63,754 bases of DNA from Roseomonas sp. 18066 (GTDB taxonomy: Bacteria > Pseudomonadota > Alphaproteobacteria > Acetobacterales > Acetobacteraceae), in NCBI RefSeq assembly GCF_902706185.1, contig NZ_CACSJM010000011.1, positions 1 through 63,754 on the forward strand. The letters are read 5' to 3'. Below, in pieces: positions 57,880 through 63,754 of the stretch (positions are counted from its first letter, which is position 1; each line of letters opens with the position of its first letter). Under the pieces are notes generated by a model. It was given only the letters and a program-made list of their open reading frames with translations, was not told the origin of the DNA and searched no databases. The translations under genes were made by a program, and so were the position numbers.

Positions 57880-58593
57880 ATGGCTGACAGCGCGGAAATT
57901 TTTCCCTTCGTGGCGCCGGTGGGGCGCGAGAACCTGGCCGCCAAGGTCTATGCCGAGCTGCAATCGGCGCTGTTCGAAGGCCGCATGCGCCCCGGCCAGC
58001 GGCTGAAGATCCGCGACCTGGCCGCCGCCATGCAGGTCTCCGAGACGCCGGTGCGGGAAGCCGTGGTGCAGCTCGCCCGCGAGCGCGCGCTGCGCATGGA
58101 GGCCGCGCGCTCCATCACCGTCGCCGGCCTCAGCCTGGAACAATATCTGGAGCTCCGCACCATCCGCCTGGAGCTCGAGGCGCTGGCCGCCGAGGCCGCG
58201 GCGCTGCGCATCCAGCCCGGCGCCATCGATCAGCTCGCCGCGGCGCATGACCGGCTGATGGCGGCCGAGGAAGCCGGCGACGCCATCCCCGCCAACCGCG
58301 CCAACTGGGATTTCCACCACGGCCTGTACCGCGCCGCCGCCATGCCCGAGCTGCTCGCCATCATCGAGAATATCTGGCTGCGCAACGGGCCGATGCATGC
58401 GCTGCTCTATCCGCATGCGCGGCCGAGCTATCCCGGCCGGCACCGCCATCTCGACATCATCGACGGGCTGCGCGCGCGCGACCCCTCCGCCACCCGCATC
58501 GCACTCTGCGCCGACCTGACCGAGGGCGGCGCCAACCTGGTCGCCTATCTCGGCCGGCTGGAGCGCGAAGCCGCCTGGACGCCTGCCCCCTAA
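57880..58593 (+). CDS. GntR-family (FCD) regulator inside the amide-utilisation operon
   Basis: 237 residues from ATG 57880; GTG 57874, two codons earlier, overlaps the permease stop and is an alternative. Winged helix: LAAKVYAELQSALFEGRMRPGQRLKIRDLAAAMQVSETPVREAVVQL. FCD ligand domain with DFHHGLYRAA and HRHLDIIDGL His residues. It is embedded between the permease and binding-protein genes, so it is made with the pathway it probably controls. The GATATATCAA motifs at both ends of the cluster are candidate targets. Confidence 0.9.
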   Translation: MADSAEIFPFVAPVGRENLAAKVYAELQSALFEGRMRPGQRLKIRDLAAAMQVSETPVREAVVQLARERALRMEAARSITVAGLSLEQYLELRTIRLELEALAAEAAALRIQPGAIDQLAAAHDRLMAAEEAGDAIPANRANWDFHHGLYRAAAMPELLAIIENIWLRNGPMHALLYPHARPSYPGRHRHLDIIDGLRARDPSATRIALCADLTEGGANLVAYLGRLEREAAWTPAP

Positions 58594-58618
58594 CTCCCCT
58601 TCCCGAAGGAGCTGCATC

Positions 58619-59674
58619 ATGGCCTTGCTGCGGAGACACCTTCTTGCGCTGGGCGCCGCGGGCGCCACGCCCCTCGCCCGCCCTGCCCTGGCCCAGCGCG
58701 GCTCAGGCGAGGTCATCATCGCCGCGACCGGCGGGCTGATGGAACGCAGCCTGCAGGAGAATTTCTACAAGCGCTTCGAATCCGAGGTCGGCATCCGCGT
58801 CCGCTCGGTGCCGATCGAGCTGCCCGACCAATGGGCCCGGGCGCGGGCCGGCCAGCGCAGCGGCAACATCCCCTTCGACGTCGTCACGGCGACGCCGCCC
58901 GACCTGATCCAGCATGCCGAGATCCTGGCCCAGGTCGATTGCACCACGCCGGGCCTGGCCGCCCATGCGCTGCCCAATGGCTGCTTCCCGGAAGGCATCA
59001 TCCGCACCGCCGGCGGCATGGCCCTGACCTGGAGCAAGAAGGCCTTCCCCAATGGCGGCCCGCAGAGCTGGGCCGATTTCTTCGACGTGCAGAAATTCCC
59101 GGGCTCCCGCTCGCTGCCCGACACCGGCGACCGCGAATGGTGGGTGCCGCTGGCCGCCCTGATGGCCGACGGCGTGGAGCGAGAAAAACTGTTCCCGATG
59201 GATGTGGAGCGCGCCTATCGCAAGCTCGACACCATCAAGCCGCATGTCGCCGCCTGGTGGAAGAGCGGCGACAACTCGATGCAGATCATGCGCGGCGGCG
59301 ATGCCGTCATGACCATGGTCTATTCCAGCCGCGCCGTGCCGCTGGCCAAGTCCGGCGAGTTCGACTTCACCTGGAACCAGGCGATCCGCGACGTCGGCAA
59401 CTGGGCGGTGCTGAAGGGCGGGCCGAACACGGCGAACGCCATGCGCTTCCTCGACTTCTTCGTGCAGAACCCGCAGGAGCACCTGTCCTTCAGTGAGAAG
59501 GTCAGCTTCGACTCCAACAACCGCGAGGCGCCCACCATGGTGCCCGAGGCCGAGCGCCGCTTCCGCGCCTCCTGGCCGGCGAACTGGGAAAAGCTGATCA
59601 TCGCCGACTATGCCTGGATCGCCGCCAACCGCAACGCGCTGCGCGAACGCTGGGTGACCTGGCTGACGAAGTAA
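58619..59674 (+). CDS. Periplasmic binding protein of the polyamine-type ABC transporter (PotD-like)
   Basis: 351 residues with signal peptide 1-26 (LLALGAAGATPLARPALAQ). Family-1 solute-binding fold as in PotD and related proteins: VIIAATGGLMERSLQENFYKRF, PFDVVTATPPDLIQHAEI, TWSKKAFPNGGPQSWADFFD, KFPGSRSLPD and MQIMRGGDAVMTMVYSS. PotD-like proteins bind polyamines or other cationic or amide compounds; here the partner enzymes suggest an N-substituted amide. Preceded by GAAGGAG. Confidence 0.9.
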   Translation: MALLRRHLLALGAAGATPLARPALAQRGSGEVIIAATGGLMERSLQENFYKRFESEVGIRVRSVPIELPDQWARARAGQRSGNIPFDVVTATPPDLIQHAEILAQVDCTTPGLAAHALPNGCFPEGIIRTAGGMALTWSKKAFPNGGPQSWADFFDVQKFPGSRSLPDTGDREWWVPLAALMADGVEREKLFPMDVERAYRKLDTIKPHVAAWWKSGDNSMQIMRGGDAVMTMVYSSRAVPLAKSGEFDFTWNQAIRDVGNWAVLKGGPNTANAMRFLDFFVQNPQEHLSFSEKVSFDSNNREAPTMVPEAERRFRASWPANWEKLIIADYAWIAANRNALRERWVTWLTK

Positions 59675-59689
59675 GGGAAGGCGCGGCCG

Positions 59690-60034
59690 ATGCTGGTCAA
59701 CGATCCCGAGGCCGCGCATTGGCCGGTCGACCCCGCGCGGCTGGAGCTGGTGGAAGAATTCCGCCGCGCCCCGCGCGGGCCGCACAGCGATGCGTTGCAG
59801 AAGCTGCTGCACCGCATGCGCTGGTCCGGCGTCGGCAAGCGTCATGTGCTTGTCGTGCTGGAGCCCAACCGCCGCTGGATGCTGGCGCGCCTGCCGGGGA
59901 AACGCGGCCTGCCCGTCGAGACCTTCCCCAACCGCGTCTTCACCAGCCTCGCCGAGGCCGAATGGGCCGTCTTCGTCCTGCGCTGGGAAGCGCTGACCGG
60001 CGTGCCGCTGCAGGATGAGAAGCCGAGCCCATGA
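59690..60034 (+). CDS. dmfA1: N,N-dimethylformamidase-like alpha (small) subunit
   Basis: 114 residues, against about 132 in characterised dimethylformamidases. Basic protein with HSDALQKLLHRMRWSGVGKRHVLVVLEPNRRWMLARLPGKRG and FTSLAEAEWAVFVLRWEALTG; these features match the small subunit that packs on the large iron-containing subunit. It has no catalytic residues of its own. Stop overlaps the beta-subunit start as ATGA, so equal amounts of both are expected. It is 15 bp after the binding-protein gene. Confidence 0.82.
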   Translation: MLVNDPEAAHWPVDPARLELVEEFRRAPRGPHSDALQKLLHRMRWSGVGKRHVLVVLEPNRRWMLARLPGKRGLPVETFPNRVFTSLAEAEWAVFVLRWEALTGVPLQDEKPSP

Positions 60035-62280
60035 CCGACACCACCGCCGTCCTCGGCTATGCCTGGCCGCTCGTCGTCTCGCCCGGGGAGGCGGTGCGTT
60101 TCCATCTGTCCAGCGCCACGCTGGACTCTGCCGAGGCGACGCTGCTGCGCGTGCGCTGCGCCGACCCCGACCCCGACGGGCCGGGGCTGCGCTTCGACAC
60201 GCCGGGCACGCCGCTCGACGGCCGCGTGCCGCTGCGCCACCAGCCGCTGCGCCCGGGCTCCTGCGGCCTCGTCGCCGACGCGCCGGCGCTGTGGCGGGGC
60301 GGCTCCTTCTCGGTGGGCCTGTTCCTGTGGCCGACCGCGCCGCAGGCCGGGCCGCAGGGCATCGTCGCGCGCTGGCGCGACGACACCGGGCAGGGCTGGC
60401 GGCTCGGGCTGGATGCCGAGGGCTGCCTGGAATTCATCCTCGGCGACGGCGCCTCCCCTTGGCGCGTCACCGCGCCGCGGCCGCTGCTGGAACGCGAATG
60501 GGTTTTCATCGGCGCCGCCTATGACGCCGATAAGGGCGAGCTGCGCGTCTTCCAGGAAAGCCTGGATCCGCAATCCGGCCGCAACACCACGGCCGGCGCC
60601 GTGGCGCCCGGGCCGCGCGCCTTCGTGCCGCCGGCCGATGTGGCGCTGGTCTTCGCGGCGCTGGCGCTGGAGACCGGCGCCGCGCCGCTGACCACCGCGC
60701 ATTACGACGGCAAGATCGACCGGCCGCGGCTCTGCGCCGGCGCCCTGCCGCTCAGCCGGCTGCGCGCCCTGGCTGAATCGCTCGCGCCCAGCGTCGGCGA
60801 CCCCGATCTGATCGGCGCCTGGGATTTCTCCCGCGGCATCTCGACCGAGCTGATCCACGATCTGTCCGCCAACCGCCTCGACGGCTGGCTGCGCCAGAAC
60901 CCCGCCCGCGCCATGACCGGCGCCAACTGGGACGGCAGCACCCAGCAATGGACCGAGACGCCGCATCTCTACGGCGCCATCCATTTCCACAGCGACGACC
61001 TGCATGACGCCGGCTGGGATGTCGACCTGGAATTCCGCATTCCCGCCGATTGGCGCAGCGGTTTCTACGCGCTGCGGCTGCGCGCGCGCCCGGACAGCGA
61101 CGATCCGGTCGAGAGTTTCGTGGCCTTCTTCATCCGCGCGCCGATGGGCCAGGCGCGGTCGAAGCTGGCCTTCGTCGCCAGCACCGCGACCTTCCTGGCC
61201 TATGCCAACAGCGCGCTGCGGCTCGACCAGGTGCATGCCGAATCCATGCTGGAAGGGCTGATCGCGCTGTCCCGCGACGATGTCTATCTGCAGGAGCATC
61301 GCGAGCTCGGCCTCTCGACCTACGACACCCACAGCGACGGCAGCGGCTGGTGCTACTCCTCCGCCAAGCGCCCAGTGCTGAACATGCGGCCGCGCGGCGC
61401 CAGCTTCAACTACGGCAACGACACCCATATCATCGACTGGCTCGAGCAGATCGGCCAGGACCACGACATCATCACCGACGACGACATCGACCGCCACGGC
61501 GCGCAGCTGCTCGGCGCCTATCGCTGCGTCGTCACCGGCTCGCATCCCGAGTATTTTTCCCGCGCCATGCTCGACGCCTTCGACGCCTATCAGCGCAATG
61601 GCGGGCGGCATGTCTATCTGGGCGGCAACGGCTTCTACTGGCGCATCGCCTGGCACCCGACGATGCCGCATGCCATGGAGATCCGCCGCGGCATGCTCGG
61701 CCTGCGCACCTGGGAAGGCGAGGCCGGCGAAAATTCCCTGTCCTATTCCGGCGAACCGTCGGGGCTTTGGCGCGCCAATGGCCGCCCGCCGCAACGCCTG
61801 GTCGGCGTCGGCTTCGACGCGCAGGTCTTCACCCGATCCTACCCCTATCGCTGGCTCGAAGGGGCACGCGACAAAAGACTGGGCTGGATGGTCGAGGGCC
61901 TCGATCTTGACGCCCCGCTCGGCGATTTCGGCCTGCGCGGCGGCGGCGCGGCGGGGCTCGAGGTCGATCGCGTCGACGCCACCCTGGGCTCCGCCCCCGA
62001 CATGGTCTGGGTCGCCACCGCCGACCGCCTCGACTATGGCGGCGTGCCGACATTGGAAGAACTACGCACCCTGCATCGCGGCGCCATGGGCGACCAGAAT
62101 GCCCGCGTCCGCGCCGATATCGCCTTCACGCCGACGGCGCGTGGCGGCGCCGTCTTCTCCACCGGCTCCATCGCCTGGGCCTGCGCCCTGTCGCACAACG
62201 ACTACGACAATTCGGTCGCGCGGCTGACCGGCAATGTGATCCGCCGCTTCCTCGACGAGCGACCCTTCGATGGTTTCTGA
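60031..62280 (+). CDS. dmfA2: N,N-dimethylformamidase-like beta (large) subunit
   Basis: 749 residues, near the 760 of Paracoccus dimethylformamidase. Residues 80-230 form a concanavalin-like (LamG) beta sandwich, about 300-370 a small beta domain, and 375-720 a glutamine-amidotransferase-like catalytic domain. The known active site is mononuclear iron held by two Tyr and one carboxylate. Candidates here are Tyr391 (FLAYAN), Tyr431 (LSTYDTHSDG) and Glu507 (GSHPEYF), with spacings close to those I recall for Paracoccus (399, 440, 521). It would hydrolyse a small N-alkyl amide to amine and acid. Members of this family in Acetobacteraceae and Burkholderiales may act on substrates other than dimethylformamide. 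Confidence 0.87.
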   Translation: MTDTTAVLGYAWPLVVSPGEAVRFHLSSATLDSAEATLLRVRCADPDPDGPGLRFDTPGTPLDGRVPLRHQPLRPGSCGLVADAPALWRGGSFSVGLFLWPTAPQAGPQGIVARWRDDTGQGWRLGLDAEGCLEFILGDGASPWRVTAPRPLLEREWVFIGAAYDADKGELRVFQESLDPQSGRNTTAGAVAPGPRAFVPPADVALVFAALALETGAAPLTTAHYDGKIDRPRLCAGALPLSRLRALAESLAPSVGDPDLIGAWDFSRGISTELIHDLSANRLDGWLRQNPARAMTGANWDGSTQQWTETPHLYGAIHFHSDDLHDAGWDVDLEFRIPADWRSGFYALRLRARPDSDDPVESFVAFFIRAPMGQARSKLAFVASTATFLAYANSALRLDQVHAESMLEGLIALSRDDVYLQEHRELGLSTYDTHSDGSGWCYSSAKRPVLNMRPRGASFNYGNDTHIIDWLEQIGQDHDIITDDDIDRHGAQLLGAYRCVVTGSHPEYFSRAMLDAFDAYQRNGGRHVYLGGNGFYWRIAWHPTMPHAMEIRRGMLGLRTWEGEAGENSLSYSGEPSGLWRANGRPPQRLVGVGFDAQVFTRSYPYRWLEGARDKRLGWMVEGLDLDAPLGDFGLRGGGAAGLEVDRVDATLGSAPDMVWVATADRLDYGGVPTLEELRTLHRGAMGDQNARVRADIAFTPTARGGAVFSTGSIAWACALSHNDYDNSVARLTGNVIRRFLDERPFDGF

Positions 62281-62303
62281 TGGTGGCGCGCCACCACGAA
62301 ATA

Positions 62304-62313
62304 TGATATATCA
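62304..62313. promoter_or_regulatory. TGATATATCA palindrome upstream of the aminotransferase
   Basis: A 10-bp perfect palindrome containing GATATATC, followed at 62316-62322 by another GATATC core (GCGATATCAC). The 10-mer GATATATCAA is shared with the region ahead of the ABC transporter. It lies 36 bp before the start at 62349 in a 68-bp gap. Confidence 0.5.
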
Positions 62314-62348
62314 AGCGATATCACGGCCTGAAACAACAGGATAGCGCC

Positions 62349-63581
62349 ATGTCCGAGCTTCTCCCCGGCAGCGATGCCGCGCTGCGCGCCCGCGCCCGGC
62401 AGGTGATCCCCGGCGGGCTCTGGGGCCATCTGAACGCCGCCAAGCTGCCCGACGGCTATCCACAATTCTTCGCCGAGGCCGATGGCTGCCGCCTGCGCGA
62501 CGTCGACGGGCGCGAGACCATCGACTTCATGTGCTCCTGGGGCCCGATCGTGCTCGGCCACAAGCATGCCGCGGTCGAAGCCGCCGCCCGCGCCCAGGCC
62601 GAGCGCGGCGACACCATGAACGGCCCCGCCCCCGTCCTGGTCGAGCTCGCCGAGCTCATGGTGCAGATGATCCCGCATGCCGACTGGATCCTGCTCGGCA
62701 AGAACGGCACCGACGCCACCACCGCCTGCGTCACGATCGCCCGCGCCGCGACCGGGCGCCGCAAGATCCTCGTCGCCCGCGGCAGCTATCACGGCGCGGT
62801 GCCCTGGTGCTCGCCTTCCGTCGCCGGCGTCACCGCGGAAGATCGCGCCCACCTGATCCAGTTCGACTACAACGACACCGACAGCCTCGACCGTGCCGTG
62901 GCGCAGGCCGGCGCCGACCTGGCCGGCATCCTGGTCACCGCCTTCCGCCACGACTTCGCCCGCGACCAGGAAATGGCCAGCGCCGACTTCGCCCGCCACG
63001 CCAGGCAAGTCTGCGACACCACCGGCGCCGCGTTGATCCTCGACGATGTGCGCGCCGGCTTCCGCATCGATCTCGGCGGGTCCTGGGAGCCGCTCGGCGT
63101 GCGCCCCGACCTTTCCGCCTACAGCAAGGCCATCGCCAACGGCCACCCGCTGGCCGCCATGGCCGGCGGCGAGCGTTTCCGCGAGGCCGCGACGCAGGTC
63201 TACACCACCGGCTCCTTCTGGTGCGGCGCCGTGCCCATGGCCGCGGCGTTGGCGACCTTGCAGGAGCTGAAGCGCATCGACGGCCCCGAGCGCATGCGCG
63301 CCATGGGCCAGCGCCTGCGCGACGGCCTGGCGCTGCTCGCCCGCCGCCACAACCTGGCTGTCAACCAGACCGGCCCGGCGCAGATGCCGCTGATGACCTT
63401 CGTCGGTGACGTGGACTGGAAGATGGGCGACACCTTCTGCAGCGAAGCCCTCCGCCACGGCGCCTACTTCCACCCACGCCACAACATGTTCCTGTCGTGC
63501 GCCCACGGTGAAGCCGATATCGACGCTGCCTTGGTCGCCGCTGAAGCAGGGTTTGCGGCGGTGAAGAGAAGCATTGGGTAG
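62349..63581 (+). CDS. Class III (PLP) aminotransferase, glutamate-1-semialdehyde-aminomutase-like
   Basis: 410 residues. GSDAALRARARQVIPGGLWGHLN and CSWGPIVLGHKHAAVEAA open the fold; cofactor-binding residues are in LLGKNGTDATTACVTIAR (phosphate loop), SYHGAVPWC, LILDDVRAGFRIDLGG (Asp contacting pyridine N) and the Schiff-base Lys in LSAYSKAIANGHPLAAMAGG. Closest in style to HemL-type aminomutases and omega-amino-acid transaminases. In this cluster it would remove or move the amino group of a product of the amide hydrolase. HemL itself is unlikely given the context. Confidence 0.9.
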   Translation: MSELLPGSDAALRARARQVIPGGLWGHLNAAKLPDGYPQFFAEADGCRLRDVDGRETIDFMCSWGPIVLGHKHAAVEAAARAQAERGDTMNGPAPVLVELAELMVQMIPHADWILLGKNGTDATTACVTIARAATGRRKILVARGSYHGAVPWCSPSVAGVTAEDRAHLIQFDYNDTDSLDRAVAQAGADLAGILVTAFRHDFARDQEMASADFARHARQVCDTTGAALILDDVRAGFRIDLGGSWEPLGVRPDLSAYSKAIANGHPLAAMAGGERFREAATQVYTTGSFWCGAVPMAAALATLQELKRIDGPERMRAMGQRLRDGLALLARRHNLAVNQTGPAQMPLMTFVGDVDWKMGDTFCSEALRHGAYFHPRHNMFLSCAHGEADIDAALVAAEAGFAAVKRSIG

Positions 63582-63598
63582 AGAAGAGTTCGGGTAGG

Positions 63599-63620
63599 CC
63601 AGGGGAATGAATTCCCCTGG
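63599..63620. terminator. Palindromic hairpin after the aminotransferase gene
   Basis: CCAGGGGAAT (63599-63608) pairs perfectly with ATTCCCCTGG (63611-63620) around GA; the sequence goes on ACCCCTTG. Stable intrinsic-terminator-like stem, 17 bp after the stop, without a T-run. Similar CAGGGG...CCCCTGG stems recur between genes in related genomes (from memory). The last 130 bp of the window show nothing else recognisable. Confidence 0.6.
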
Positions 63621-63754
63621 ACCCCTTGTAACTTGGCGCCATCGCGCTCGGTCGTTGCTAGAGTGTCCGGAGCGGTGGCGGAGCGTAGCCCGGAACCCCT
63701 TGGGGCGATCGAGCCCGTAAAGAAGCGAGGGTCACGCTCCGTCGTTCCATCGAA

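Noticed and set aside
62349..63581. HemL (glutamate-1-semialdehyde aminomutase) of tetrapyrrole synthesis
   Set aside because: The fold matches, but an alphaproteobacterium would make 5-aminolevulinate by the HemA (ALAS) route, and the gene sits in an amide-catabolic cluster.
63640..63754. Possible tRNA or small RNA gene at the right edge
   Set aside because: No cloverleaf, anticodon arm or T-loop sequence could be found; the stretch is too short to judge otherwise.
1..63754. CRISPR arrays, insertion sequences, integrase genes, prophage or secondary-metabolite megasynthase genes
   Set aside because: None seen: no regularly spaced repeats, no transposase or integrase motif, and no large modular synthase frame on either strand.

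Overview
The window is very GC-rich DNA (about 70% by eye) packed with operons whose genes overlap by one to four bases. MucR, NikR, a GTTC-N7-type SOS box, pseudoazurin and a D-tartrate dehydratase that matches the Bradyrhizobium enzyme point to an alphaproteobacterium. The catabolic gene content (Bug/TTT-type binding protein, DMFase-like amidohydrolase, many LysR and GntR regulators) suggests an environmental Acetobacteraceae member of the Roseomonas type. That taxonomic guess is inference only.

Layout. Positions 1-9924 hold one chemotaxis operon on the minus strand: MCP with two signalling tips, triple CheW, CheB, CheR, CheA, STAS protein, CheY-like receiver, CheC-like phosphatase and a PAS sensor cut by the window edge. 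Divergent from it (10085-12758, plus) are an LRR-protein kinase, a CBS-BON protein behind a perfect FNR-type box, and a MucR regulator. A FecA-like TonB receptor and an unrecognised protein follow on minus. The molybdate transporter modABC and the SOS polymerase dinB follow on plus.

Positions 20100-32700 form a cobalamin/nickel block. A palindrome, a TTGACA promoter and a cobalamin riboswitch precede metE-metF on plus. A second cobalamin riboswitch on minus precedes a BtuFCD-type transporter plus pseudoazurin. That riboswitch begins only about ten bases after nikABCDE, which diverges from nikR across a recognisable NikR operator. The logic fits metal and corrinoid economy: nickel import, corrinoid import, and B12-independent methionine synthesis switched off when B12 is present. 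An orphan eutC (subunit of a B12-dependent lyase) lies a little further on.

Positions 32693-54505 are accessory: a CACHE-PAS-GGDEF-GAF protein, three small VOC proteins with an HxlR regulator, eutC, an alpha/beta hydrolase, two amidohydrolases with a GntR regulator and flavin reductase, LysR/D-tartrate dehydratase, a penicillin-acylase-family protein without a visible signal peptide, a CoA-transferase/hydratase operon with a TTT binding protein and LysR, and the bdcR/bdcA pair. Several divergent pairs carry a recognisable operator between them.

Positions 55090-63581 are the most unusual part: a polyamine-type ABC transporter, a GntR regulator, both subunits of an N,N-dimethylformamidase-like iron amidohydrolase, and a class III aminotransferase. 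The same AT-rich motif (GATATATCAA) precedes the first and the last gene. It looks like a self-contained pathway for uptake and breakdown of an N-substituted amide of unknown identity. No tRNA, rRNA, insertion sequence or CRISPR array was seen.
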